A stretch of DNA of 64,000 nt from Paraburkholderia bannensis. Lineage in GTDB: Bacteria > Pseudomonadota > Gammaproteobacteria > Burkholderiales > Burkholderiaceae. Shown piece after piece: positions 10,073-18,385 of the stretch. The notes under the pieces are model-generated. The model searched no databases. It was not told the DNA's origin and worked only from the letters and a program-made list of their open reading frames with translations. The first letter of the stretch is position 1; the number at the start of each line of letters is the position of its first letter. Where the stretch lies: assembly GCF_014200455.1 (NCBI RefSeq), contig NZ_JACHBW010000010.1, positions 124,001 to 188,000 of the forward strand, given 5' to 3'. A program made the position numbers and the translations under genes.

Positions 10073-10372
10073 GACGTCTCCTCCTCGCGACTTATATGTA
10101 GTTATGCGGCCTCATTGCGGCAATCAAGGCCGGTGCAGGCCCGCGAGCTTGTGGCCTCGCAAGGTCCCCGAAAGCGCTGAAAAGACTACCGACGCCATGA
10201 CGGCGGGTCAAGCCGGGGCTCACCCCAACCTTTTCCAACATTTCGGACCCGAAATTGTCAGCTATCCGAAAGCACTAGCATCCGAGAGGCGAAAAAAAAC
10301 CGGCCTCGCGTGAAGCGGGGCCGGTTTTCATCCAACGCTAAAAAGCGTCAGACCGCGCAATTCATCGATGGT
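10073..10372. other. Intergenic region with terminator
   Basis: 300 bp between the DUF3311 start and the end of the spermidine-synthase-like gene, both on the minus strand. It holds the terminator at 10291-10328 and must contain the promoter of the DUF3311/symporter unit. I cannot name an operator. Confidence 0.4.
10291..10328 (-). terminator. Rho-independent terminator of spermidine-synthase-like gene
   Basis: A 14-bp stem with one G-T pair (10296-10309 with 10315-10328, loop of five) is followed on the minus strand by a run of eight T. It lies 44 bp beyond the stop codon at 10373. Confidence 0.92.
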
Positions 10373-11758
10373 TTAGATCGAGAACGATGCGCCTTCCTTG
10401 CCGATTTCCTTGCTCGCTGCGCGCAGCGCCTTGACCCACTGGTTCGCGGGCAGGCCGAGCTTGCTTTCGAGCAGACGCGCGCGCTTGTCCAGCGCCGTCC
10501 AGCTCACGTCGAGCGCCGGGCCCGAGAACGCCAGCGCCACGCGGTTGCCATCGTGCACTTCCGGCAGCGCGATCACGCGGCCATCAAACGCTTCCTTCAG
10601 GCGCTTCATGTTGCGCACGTAGCTGGGGTGATCGCCGAACAGGTTGATCGTTGCCACGCCAGCATCGCTCAGACAGGCGCGCACGGCGCGGTAGAACGCC
10701 ACGCTGTCGAGCACCGGACCGCGTGCGGTCGCGTCATAGATGTCGATCTGCAGCGCGCCGATGGTGCCGTGGTTCGCGCGGTCCTGCACGAAATCCCATG
10801 CGTCGAGTTCGCGCACGCTCAGACGCGCGTCGTCGTGCGGCAAATCGAACATCGTGCGCGCGGCGACCACGACAGCCGGGTTCAGCTCGATCGCCTCGAC
10901 CTTCGCCGGGCGCAGATAGCGGTGCGAGAACTTGGTCAGCGCCGCGGCGCCCAGACCCAGTTGCACGATGCGTGCGGGCGTGGCGAGGAACAGCAGCCAG
11001 GACATCATCTGCTGCGCGTATTCGAGTTCGATGTGTTGCGGCTTCGACAGACGCATCGCGCCCTGCACCCATTCGGTGCCGAAGTGCAGGTAACGCACGC
11101 CGCCCTCTTCCGAGAACGTGACCGGCGCGAAACGCGGCTTGCGCGGCGCTTCGATGACCGGGGCGTTGTCCAGATCGTCAGCGTCGGCTGCGCGGCGCGC
11201 ACGCTTCGTGATTTTTTCGACCTTCGGTGCGGCTTCGGCACGAGCGGCCTTCGCGACCTTCGCGCTGACGCGTTTTGCACGCGCGGGCTTCGCAGGAGCG
11301 ACTTCCTTGGCGGCTTCCTCGGCGACGACCTTCGTGACGACCTTGGCGACGTCCTTCACTGCGGTCCTGGCGGCGCGCTTTGCAGCAGGCTTTGCTGCGG
11401 CCTTTGCTTGCGGCTTCGCTTCAGTTGCCTGCGGCGCTGCTTCAGCCTTTGCTGCTGCCTTTGCCGCTGCCTTCGTTGCGCGCTTCGCTGCCGGCTTTGC
11501 AGCAGGCGTTGCAGCCGGCTTCGCAGCGGCTTTGCTCGCGCGCTTGACCGCCGCCCTGGCTGCCGGCTTCGCGGCCGGTGCGTCAGCTTGCGCTTCGACT
11601 TGCGGCGCAACCGCTGCAGCCACCTCGGCCTGTGCGGCCTGCGCGACCTGCTCTGCCTGCGCAGCCTGTTCAGGCGCTGCGGCATCTGCGGTCGTGGTGG
11701 CGGGCGTCTTGTTGAATGCGCGCGCTTCGGCCGAAGCGCGCTTGATGAGAGTCGTCAT
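10373..11758 (-). CDS. Spermidine-synthase-like protein with histone-H1-like N-terminal tail
   Basis: A 461-residue protein in two parts. Residues 1 to about 195 are a low-complexity Ala/Lys/Pro/Arg tail built from AAKPAAKRA-type repeats, like bacterial histone-H1-like proteins (AlgP, HctB). Residues 205-461 are a class I methyltransferase fold of the spermidine synthase type: QLGLGAAALTKF at 266-277, AIELNPAV at 289-296 and DIYD at 339-342. It lacks a clear polyamine-synthase DxxDP active-site loop, so aminopropyl transfer is uncertain. The start at 11758 (MTTLIKR) is the first Met before the tail. The tail is strongly basic and suggests nucleic-acid binding; that is inference. A strong terminator follows and the gene is single. 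Confidence 0.8.
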   Translation of the reverse strand: MTTLIKRASAEARAFNKTPATTTADAAAPEQAAQAEQVAQAAQAEVAAAVAPQVEAQADAPAAKPAARAAVKRASKAAAKPAATPAAKPAAKRATKAAAKAAAKAEAAPQATEAKPQAKAAAKPAAKRAARTAVKDVAKVVTKVVAEEAAKEVAPAKPARAKRVSAKVAKAARAEAAPKVEKITKRARRAADADDLDNAPVIEAPRKPRFAPVTFSEEGGVRYLHFGTEWVQGAMRLSKPQHIELEYAQQMMSWLLFLATPARIVQLGLGAAALTKFSHRYLRPAKVEAIELNPAVVVAARTMFDLPHDDARLSVRELDAWDFVQDRANHGTIGALQIDIYDATARGPVLDSVAFYRAVRACLSDAGVATINLFGDHPSYVRNMKRLKEAFDGRVIALPEVHDGNRVALAFSGPALDVSWTALDKRARLLESKLGLPANQWVKALRAASKEIGKEGASFSI

Positions 11759-11946
11759 GTAAAGATGTCTTGCTTGTGAGGAGCGGGTGCAGATGCGCTT
11801 TGCTGAGCATTCGCGCTGCGTATTACGGCGTCGTTTCAACCGCGAGAAACACATGCGATTCGAACGCATCTGCGCGGGCGAACGAGAGCATAGCATTCGC
11901 CGCGCATCGGCCTCGTTTTTCAGGACACAAACCCGATCGCCTGTGC

Positions 11947-12540
11947 TCAGTCACATGCGCCGACACCACCGACGATGTTGCAATTCTTGATGCGCCAATG
12001 CGTTTCGTCGTGGATACCGCCGCCCGCATTCGTGCCGCCAATCGCGGGCATGCCGCCTTGCAGAAAGGCCGGATTCACGCGCGCCGTTTGGAAGTGCAGA
12101 TCGACGCGCGAAAGATGCAGGGCGAGTGGCGCAGGCGGCAGTGGCGAAGCCGCATCGATCGCGCGCGCAACGGCGTCGTCCAGATCGTCGTTGCCACTCG
12201 AATGCAGCAGCTTCACGGAGACGATCGAGCCGTCGCTCGCGAGTCGGATCGACACCAGGGCATCGCCGTCGGGCGGCACCTTCTTCTGACTCATCCACAT
12301 ATTGCCGCCCAACTTGCAGCTCACGTAACGCTTCCATTGCCAGGAACTCAGCGTCGATTCGGTGGGCGTGCCGAAACCTTGCGTCGCGACGGTATTCAGG
12401 CAGCGGTTCATGACCTGCTCCGGCGTCGCGCGCACGTGCGGGCCCGCCGGAGCGGCGTCGTCGGATGCACAGCCGTTCAAGGCCAATAGCAAGGCCAAAG
12501 CGGAGGAAAAAGCGATCAGGAGCCGATGGTTCTTTTTCAT
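11947..12540 (-). CDS. Lipoprotein with TonB C-terminal-like domain
   Basis: A 197-residue predicted outer- or inner-membrane lipoprotein: MKKNHRLL start, hydrophobic stretch, lipobox LNGC with Cys24. The central part (about 80-150: VSIRLASDGSIVSVKLLHSS, then DDAVARAIDAASPLPP) matches the C-terminal domain of TonB/TolA-like energy transducers, where this pattern is diagnostic. There is no N-terminal TonB membrane helix or Pro-rich spacer. It may therefore be a TolA-III-like lipoprotein; a function is not established. A 14-bp tandem repeat lies 25-52 bp upstream (12565-12592). Confidence 0.75.
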   Translation of the reverse strand: MKKNHRLLIAFSSALALLLALNGCASDDAAPAGPHVRATPEQVMNRCLNTVATQGFGTPTESTLSSWQWKRYVSCKLGGNMWMSQKKVPPDGDALVSIRLASDGSIVSVKLLHSSGNDDLDDAVARAIDAASPLPPAPLALHLSRVDLHFQTARVNPAFLQGGMPAIGGTNAGGGIHDETHWRIKNCNIVGGVGACD

Positions 12541-12564
12541 TATGGCCTCGCTTTGATGCGCTCT

Positions 12565-12592
12565 GATTGTGCACCTCGGATTGTGCACCTCG
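12565..12592. repeat. Perfect 14-bp tandem duplication upstream of the lipoprotein gene
   Basis: GATTGTGCACCTCG occurs twice in direct succession at 12565-12578 and 12579-12592. The centre GTGCAC is itself palindromic. It sits in the 94-bp gap between the lipoprotein start (12540) and the end of the glycosylase gene, where the lipoprotein promoter should be. Confidence 0.85.
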
Positions 12593-12634
12593 GCGTGCGC
12601 GAGACCATGCGAGCGCGGTGAGATTGCAGTGCGC

Positions 12635-13171
12635 TTACGGCGTGCCGCGCTTCGTTGCGGGCGCATCCTCAGCCTCGTCGATGACATCGGCGAGCGCTCG
12701 CCACGCCACGAGCTTCGTGGCGAAATTCATCGACGCATAGGCAGGACTACTGGACGGCAGATTGAGCAAACGATAGCGCCGCGCATGTACGCCCAGGATA
12801 CGTTCGCCGATGCGCGCGGCGGTGCCGCCGTTGAACGCAATCGCTTTGAGCGCGGGCAGACTTTCGATCAGCGCGACGAGATCGTTGCCCGCGTGATCGC
12901 GGATATTGCCGTCGAGGCTGCCTTCGCGACGCGCCTGCGCCACCACGTCCCACAGCCCGACGCGATGGTCGAGCAGCGCCAGCAAGCGCGCCTCGTAGTC
13001 GAGCGCGGGCAGATCGACATCGATCGCCTCGCCGACCAGATGCCAGAATTTGTTCTGCTTGTGCGCGTAGTACTGCTGATGCGCGAGCGACGCCTCGCCC
13101 GGCAGGCTGCCGAGAATGAGCACGCGCGTGCGCGCATCGACAACAGGAGGAAAGCAGCGCTTGAAACTCAT
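12635..13171 (-). CDS. DNA-deoxyinosine glycosylase, uracil-DNA glycosylase superfamily
   Basis: A 178-residue protein. GSLPGEASLAHQQYYAHKQN near residue 20 is the signature of family 6 (hypoxanthine-DNA glycosylase) of the UDG superfamily, and LLNLPSSSPAYASM near residue 143 is the second active-site motif. Members excise deaminated adenine (hypoxanthine) from DNA as a first step of base-excision repair. The start is ATG at 13171, which overlaps the ubiC stop in ATGA, so translation is likely coupled to ubiC. A longer frame to 13291 would overlap ubiC and has no family sequence. Confidence 0.88.
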   Translation of the reverse strand: MSFKRCFPPVVDARTRVLILGSLPGEASLAHQQYYAHKQNKFWHLVGEAIDVDLPALDYEARLLALLDHRVGLWDVVAQARREGSLDGNIRDHAGNDLVALIESLPALKAIAFNGGTAARIGERILGVHARRYRLLNLPSSSPAYASMNFATKLVAWRALADVIDEAEDAPATKRGTP

Positions 13172-13809
13172 GTTGAAACGCGCGCGCGTGACGCCGTATG
13201 GCCGAGCGGCCCTCGTTCGCGGGCCGAATGCGCGGGCAGCGCCGGCTGCGCATCGCGCGCGAGATGTGTCCACAACGCGGGCAGCATGCATTCGGTAACG
13301 AGCAAGGGCGCGCCGTACCGCTCGAACACCGAGCGGCGCGCAACGTAGGCATGCGGCGCTTCGCCCGCCGTCTGGCGCGCGGCGAGCGCGTGCAGCGGAT
13401 GCCGCGCGCCCACCCTGCGGCTCACGAGCGCCGAGCGCGACACGCCGCTATCGGTGTACAGCAGTTCCGCCAAAGGCCGCGTGCGCAGACGGCGCATGGC
13501 CTGCCAGACGCCGTGACTCGCGCCAAGCGGCGTCGCGCTATGCGCAGCGACATACGGCACGCCGTCGACGGCCAGCACGATCTCGCGCACCCACGCGCGT
13601 TCGCGGGGCGCGAGACCCAGCGCGTCGCACTCGTCGGACCAGGGCAGCGCGACGGCTTCACGCGTCACGCGCACTTCCACGGCACCCAGCGCACGCAGAT
13701 GCGCGGTAAGCGAACCGCCGCGCGTGAGCCAGTCTTTTTGATCGGCACTGAAGGCCGCGAGGGGCGCGACACGCCAGTGCGCGTCGGCGGCATCGAATCG
13801 GATGGGCAT
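13168..13809 (-). CDS. ubiC: Chorismate lyase
   Basis: A 213-residue chorismate--pyruvate lyase, which makes 4-hydroxybenzoate for ubiquinone. The landmarks are WLTRGGSLTAHLR near residue 30, LLYTDSGVSRSAL near 115, and RRSVFERYG.PLLVTECMLP near the end, containing the active-site Glu region. The C-terminal 25 residues are an Arg/Ala-rich extension. I used Met at 13809; another ATG at 13818 is possible. The stop overlaps the following glycosylase start. No prenyltransferase gene (ubiA) lies beside it, unlike in Escherichia coli. Confidence 0.88.
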   Translation of the reverse strand: MPIRFDAADAHWRVAPLAAFSADQKDWLTRGGSLTAHLRALGAVEVRVTREAVALPWSDECDALGLAPRERAWVREIVLAVDGVPYVAAHSATPLGASHGVWQAMRRLRTRPLAELLYTDSGVSRSALVSRRVGARHPLHALAARQTAGEAPHAYVARRSVFERYGAPLLVTECMLPALWTHLARDAQPALPAHSARERGPLGHTASRARVST

Positions 13810-13894
13810 GGCGGGCATTATAGGCTGCGAGGGTTTCGATCCGCCGCCAGCCGGGCCATATGGCGCAGTGCCGCCCAGCGGACAAAACCCCAAG

Positions 13895-13928
13895 AAAAAA
13901 CCCCTCGTGGCGCGCGGCCACGAGGGGT
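13895..13928 (-). terminator. Rho-independent terminator of htpG
   Basis: An 11-bp perfect stem (13900-13910 with 13918-13928) is followed on the minus strand by TTTTTT. It lies 36 bp beyond the htpG stop. Confidence 0.92.
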
Positions 13929-13963
13929 CGTACTCGAACGCAATGGCTCAAGCGATACGCGTA

Positions 13964-15877
13964 TTAACCGGCCTTCGCCAGCAACAACGCATTCGTGCGC
14001 TTCACGAAGCTCGCCGGATCTTCCAGCGCACCGCCTTCCGCCAGCAGCGCCTGATCGAACAGCAGATGCGCCCAGTCGTTGAACTCCGCGCTATCGGTGC
14101 GCAGCGCCTTGACGAGCGGATGCTCCGGGTTCACTTCCAGGATCGGCTGCATATTGGGCGCCTGCTGGCCCGCCGCCTTGAGCATGCGCTGCAGGTAGCC
14201 GCTCATGTCGTTCTCGTCGGCGACGAGGCACGACGGCGAATCGGTCAGGCGGAACGTCAGGCGCACGTCCTTGGCCTTGCCTTGCAGCGCTTCCTTCATC
14301 TTGTCGACGAGCGGCTTGAACGCTTCGCCCACCTTTTCCTGCTGCTGCTTTTCTTCGTCGTTGAGCGCGCCCAGATCGAGGTCGCCGCGCGCCACGCTCG
14401 CCAGCGGCTTGCCGTCGAATTCGTTGAGGAACGACAGCATCCATTCGTCGACGCGATCCGTGAGCAGCAGCACTTCCACGCCCTTCTTGCGGAACACTTC
14501 CAGGTGCGGGCTGTGGGTGGCGGCCTGCCAGGTGTCGGCGGTCACGTAGTAGATCTTCGACTGCTCGGGCTTCATGCGCGCGACGTAGTCGGCCAGCGAC
14601 ACGTTCTGCTCGGCCGTGTCGTTATGCGTCGAGGCAAAACGCAGCAGCTTCGCAATGCGGTCCTTGTTGGCGTGATCTTCGCCGATGCCTTCCTTGAGCA
14701 CCTGGCCAAACTCGCCCCAGAAGGTCGCGTACTTCGCCTTGTCTTCTTCCGAAGCTTCGGCGTCGGTTTGCGCCGAGGCCAGTTCTTCGAGCATCGACAG
14801 TGCGCGCTTGGTGACGCCGTCGCGGATCGCCTTGACGTCGCGGCTTTCCTGCAGGATTTCGCGCGAAACATTGAGCGGCAGATCGGCCGAATCGACCACG
14901 CCCTTCACGAAACGCAGATAGTTCGGCAGCAGTTGCTCGGCGTCGTCCATGATGAACACGCGCTTCACGTAGAGCTTCAGGCCGCTCTTGTGATCGCGGT
15001 TCCACATGTCGAACGGCGCACGCGCCGGCACGTAGAGCAGTTGCGTATATTCGCTGCGGCCTTCGACGCGGTTATGCGTCCAGGCGAGCGGGTTCTGGTG
15101 ATCGTGCGCGAGGTGCTGATAGAACTGCTGATACTGCTCGTCGCTGATATCGCTCTTCGAACGCGTCCACAGCGCGCTTGCCTGATTGATGGTCTCGAAT
15201 TCGTCCTTCGTGACCATCTCGCTCTTTTCGGCATCCCATTCTTCGGCCTTCATCTCGATCGGCAGGCCGACGTGATCCGAATACTTCTGGATGATCGACT
15301 TGAGCTTGTACGACGAGAGCAGTTCGTCTTCGCCTTCGCGCAGATGCAGCGTGATGGTGGTGCCGCGTTGCGCGCGCTCGATCGTGTCGACCGAGAATTC
15401 GCCTTCGCCCGCGCTTTCCCAGCGCACGCCTTCGCTGGCCGGCAGACCGGCGCGGCGGCTTTCGACCGTGATCTTGTCCGCGACGATAAAGCCCGAGTAG
15501 AAGCCCACGCCGAACTGGCCGATCAGCGCCGCATCCTTCTGCTGGTCGCCCGAAAGCTTGCCGAAGAATTCCTTGGTGCCCGAGCGCGCGATCGTACCGA
15601 GGTTCGCAACGGCTTCGTCGTGGCTCATGCCGATGCCGTTATCCTCGATCGTGACGGTGCGCGCCGCCTTGTCGAAGCCCACGCGAATGCGCAGGTTGGG
15701 ATCGTTTTCGTAGAGCGCGCTGTTTTCGAGCGCTTCGAAGCGCAGCTTGTCGGCCGCATCCGAGGCGTTCGAGACGAGTTCGCGCAGGAAGATTTCCTTG
15801 TTGCTGTACAGCGAATGGATCATCAGGTGCAGAAGCTGTTTCACTTCGGCCTGAAAGCTCCTGGTTTCTTGTGCCAT
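13964..15877 (-). CDS. htpG: Chaperone HtpG (Hsp90)
   Basis: A 637-residue bacterial Hsp90, standard length. The N-terminal GHKL ATPase is clear: LRELVSNASDAADKLR near residue 33, IEDNGIGMS near 77 and GQFGVGFYSGFIVAD near 120. The middle and C-terminal dimer domains follow without interruption. It assists folding of client proteins in the cytosol with ATP. A heat-shock (sigma-32) promoter is visible at 16000-16027 and a terminator at 13895-13928, so it is a single-gene heat-shock unit. Confidence 0.98.
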   Translation of the reverse strand: MAQETRSFQAEVKQLLHLMIHSLYSNKEIFLRELVSNASDAADKLRFEALENSALYENDPNLRIRVGFDKAARTVTIEDNGIGMSHDEAVANLGTIARSGTKEFFGKLSGDQQKDAALIGQFGVGFYSGFIVADKITVESRRAGLPASEGVRWESAGEGEFSVDTIERAQRGTTITLHLREGEDELLSSYKLKSIIQKYSDHVGLPIEMKAEEWDAEKSEMVTKDEFETINQASALWTRSKSDISDEQYQQFYQHLAHDHQNPLAWTHNRVEGRSEYTQLLYVPARAPFDMWNRDHKSGLKLYVKRVFIMDDAEQLLPNYLRFVKGVVDSADLPLNVSREILQESRDVKAIRDGVTKRALSMLEELASAQTDAEASEEDKAKYATFWGEFGQVLKEGIGEDHANKDRIAKLLRFASTHNDTAEQNVSLADYVARMKPEQSKIYYVTADTWQAATHSPHLEVFRKKGVEVLLLTDRVDEWMLSFLNEFDGKPLASVARGDLDLGALNDEEKQQQEKVGEAFKPLVDKMKEALQGKAKDVRLTFRLTDSPSCLVADENDMSGYLQRMLKAAGQQAPNMQPILEVNPEHPLVKALRTDSAEFNDWAHLLFDQALLAEGGALEDPASFVKRTNALLLAKAG

Positions 15878-15999
15878 GCCCGTTAGTCCTCTTTCGTTGC
15901 AGTTGCAGTGCTGATCCGTTGCCGATCAGTCGATCCGTAAGCGATTCGTGCGCCGCACGGGAAAAGCGCTTTCCCTGCGGCGCGACGCGTTGCCCGCCC

Positions 16000-16027
16000 A
16001 GATAGGGGCGGACGATGTGATTTCAAG
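16000..16027 (-). promoter_or_regulatory. Sigma-32 (heat-shock) promoter of htpG
   Basis: Reading the minus strand, CTTGAAA (16027-16021) is followed after 12 bases by CCCCTATCT (16008-16000). This is close to the RpoH consensus CTTGAAA-N11-16-CCCATnT. It would start transcription near 15993, about 115 bp upstream of the htpG ATG. Confidence 0.8.
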
Positions 16028-16066
16028 GGGGGCGTGCACGCAGCGCCGCGCTCGATTCAGCTCGAC

Positions 16067-17530
16067 TCAGCCCCGCCGCGCCACGCCGTCCAGATATCCG
16101 GCGAGAAAGCCCGGCAGCGCCGGATCCGCGCAGTTCGCGATGTTAAAGCGCATCCACGTGGTAGGCGACTGGTGCGGCGAAAACAGGCTGCCCGGCGTCA
16201 GCAGAAAGCCCGCTTCGTGGCCGGCTGCGGTGAGCGCGTCGGCGTCCACGCCGGTGTCGGCCCACAGGAACATCCCGGCGCCCGGCGCGGTGAAGAGCCT
16301 GCAGCCGGTGCGCTCCAGCATGCGCGCGGCCTTGTCGCGCACGGAATCCAGCCGCGCGCGCAGGCGCTCGACGTGCCGTCGATAGTGGCCTTCCGTGAGC
16401 ACGCGGAACAGCACGCGCTCGTTGATTTCGGGGCTCGTCATGCCGACCAGCATTTTCTGGTCGGCGACCGCCTGGGTGACGTCCAGCGCGCTGGCGATGA
16501 AACCCACGCGCAGATTGGGCGCAAGCGTCTTCGAGAAACTGCCCAGATAGATCACGCGGCGCAGCTGGTCGAGGCTCGCCAGACGCGTGGCCGGATAGCC
16601 CGACGGGCATAGATCGCCGTAGACATCGTCCTCGACCACGATGAAATCGTATTGCTCGGCCAGGCGCAGGATGCGAAACGCCTGCGCGGCAGTGAGCGAG
16701 GTGCCGGTGGGATTCTGCAGCACCGAATTGATGACGAGCATTTTCGGCCGCCAGGCCTCGACCAGCGCTTCGAGCGCATCGAGATCCGGCCCGTCCGGCG
16801 TGTACGGCATGCCGACCAGCCGTGCGCCCTGCGAGGCGAAGCGCCCGAACATCTGGAACCACGCAGGATCGCCGACGATCACCGTGTCGCCGGGCTGCAC
16901 GTAGATGCGCGCCAGCAGGTCGATCGCCTGGGTGATGCCGGAGACCAGCACGATCTGGTCCGGCGTGGCGCCGATTTCCATTTCCGCCATGCGCGTCTGC
17001 AATTGCTGGCGCAGCGGCAGAAAACCCTGCGGCGAGCCAAAACCGAGCAGTTGCGAGCCGCTCTGGCGGCCCAGCGAGCGCATCGCGCCCGCGAGCAGTT
17101 CGCCGTCGAGCCAGCGCGCGGGCAGATACCCGAGGCCCGGCCCTTTTTCCGGATGCGTCGATTGATGGAGCATGTTGCGCAGCAGCCAGACCACGTCGAT
17201 GGTGGGCGGCTGGTGCGGTTCGGCGGCGGCGGTGGCCGCGCGGCGGTCGATCGGCGTGACGGTGGCGGCCAGCCGCTCGCGCACATAAAAGCCCGAGCCG
17301 CGCCGTGAATCCAGATAGCCCTGCGCCACCAGCCGCTCGTAGGCCTCCACGACGGTAAAGCGCGACACGCCCTTGTCGAGCGCGAGCTTGCGGATCGACG
17401 GCATGCGCATGCCGGGGCGGAACACGCGCTCCTCGATGCGGCGGCGGCCCCACTGTACGAGCTGGTCGACCAGCGTGACGGTGGCCGCGTCATGCGGGGC
17501 GGGAATCTGGTCAAGCGGGACGGACGACAT
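16067..17530 (-). CDS. MocR-type regulator: GntR helix-turn-helix fused to PLP aminotransferase
   Basis: A 487-residue MocR/PdxR-family protein. A winged helix-turn-helix covers about residues 20-85 (MPSIRKLALDKGVSRFTVVE), and a fold-type I aminotransferase domain follows from about 110. Lys334 in YLGSFSKTLAPNLR is the PLP lysine. The start is MSSVPLDQ at 17530; the open frame upstream runs through to 19135 but is antisense to other genes. The gene is divergent from a VOC/EamA pair, and the gap has four phased TACCG boxes that are its likely operator. MocR proteins usually sense PLP plus an amino-acid ligand and activate the divergent gene. Confidence 0.93.
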   Translation of the reverse strand: MSSVPLDQIPAPHDAATVTLVDQLVQWGRRRIEERVFRPGMRMPSIRKLALDKGVSRFTVVEAYERLVAQGYLDSRRGSGFYVRERLAATVTPIDRRAATAAAEPHQPPTIDVVWLLRNMLHQSTHPEKGPGLGYLPARWLDGELLAGAMRSLGRQSGSQLLGFGSPQGFLPLRQQLQTRMAEMEIGATPDQIVLVSGITQAIDLLARIYVQPGDTVIVGDPAWFQMFGRFASQGARLVGMPYTPDGPDLDALEALVEAWRPKMLVINSVLQNPTGTSLTAAQAFRILRLAEQYDFIVVEDDVYGDLCPSGYPATRLASLDQLRRVIYLGSFSKTLAPNLRVGFIASALDVTQAVADQKMLVGMTSPEINERVLFRVLTEGHYRRHVERLRARLDSVRDKAARMLERTGCRLFTAPGAGMFLWADTGVDADALTAAGHEAGFLLTPGSLFSPHQSPTTWMRFNIANCADPALPGFLAGYLDGVARRG

Positions 17531-17542
17531 GGCGGCTCCAAC

Positions 17543-17622
17543 TGTACCGAACACTATCGGGCCGATTGTACCGTTACTGTCCGCGACCATACCGGTACAT
17601 TTGATCGCACGCGTACCGGTAT
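17543..17622. promoter_or_regulatory. Probable MocR operator, four phased TACCG boxes
   Basis: In the divergent gap TACCG occurs at 17545, 17569, 17590 and 17614, that is, with spacings of 24, 21 and 24 bp. The last two are full palindromes (TACCGGTA) in wider arms ATACCGGTAC and GTACCGGTAT. Phased direct repeats are the usual MocR operator pattern, so I assign them to the product of 16067-17530. Confidence 0.7.
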
Positions 17623-17659
17623 GCTTTCCGGTCCATCTGACTCCCTTCCCGCTGCTTCC

Positions 17660-18367
17660 ATGACCGCCACGCCGCTTCGTCTCGATCATCTCGTCGTCAG
17701 CGCCCGCACACTGGAGGAAGGTGTCCAGTATGTCGCGGACAAACTCGGCGCGACGCCCGCCGGCGGCGGCGCGCATCCGCTCATGCGCACCCATAACCGG
17801 CTGCTCGGCCTGTGGGGCGGCATCTATCTGGAAGTGATCGCCGCCGATCCCAACGCGCGCGGCGCGGGCGCGTCGCAGACGCCCGCTCGCGCGCGCCTGT
17901 TCGAACTCGATACTGCCGACGTGCAGGCGCGCCTCGAAAAAGGGCCGTACCTGTCGCATTGGGTCGCGCGCGTGGAACCGCCCAAGGATCTCGCCCGCTG
18001 GCGCGCGCAGTACCCGCAGCGCATCCCCGAACTCGTGCCGATGACGCGCGGCGACCTGAGCTGGCGACTCAGCGTGCCGCTGGACGGCTCGTTCCCGCAG
18101 TGGCAAGGCGCGGGCGACGGCGCGCTGCCCTCGCTGATCCAGTGGGACACGCCGCGCCATCCGTCGCAAACACTCGCCGACACCGGCATCGCCCTGCGCT
18201 CGCTCACCTCGTATCACCCGCAAGCGCAGGCGCTGCGCGAGCAACTCGAATGGCTGGGCGCGGCCCATCTGATTAATGTGGAAGATTCCTTGAGTCCTGC
18301 GCTGGTCGCGCAGTTCGAAACCCCGTCGGGAACGCGATCGCTCGGCGCGCCCCGCACTTTGGTTTGA
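17660..18367 (+). CDS. VOC family (glyoxalase-like) protein
   Basis: A 235-residue protein with two vicinal-oxygen-chelate-like repeats: RLDHLVVSARTLEEG near the start and SLTSYHPQAQALREQLEWLG in the second half. It resembles the glyoxalase-like domain PF13468 proteins, which have no defined reaction. The ATG at 17660 is the first after the operator region. The next gene starts 18 bp downstream, so it is probably cotranscribed with the EamA transporter and controlled by the divergent MocR protein. Confidence 0.82.
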   Translation: MTATPLRLDHLVVSARTLEEGVQYVADKLGATPAGGGAHPLMRTHNRLLGLWGGIYLEVIAADPNARGAGASQTPARARLFELDTADVQARLEKGPYLSHWVARVEPPKDLARWRAQYPQRIPELVPMTRGDLSWRLSVPLDGSFPQWQGAGDGALPSLIQWDTPRHPSQTLADTGIALRSLTSYHPQAQALREQLEWLGAAHLINVEDSLSPALVAQFETPSGTRSLGAPRTLV

Positions 18368-18385
18368 CGAGCGTGAATCACCACC

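Noticed and set aside
13802..15886. 694-residue open frame opposite htpG
   Set aside because: Antisense of htpG; sequence is Arg/His/Leu-rich shadow coding.
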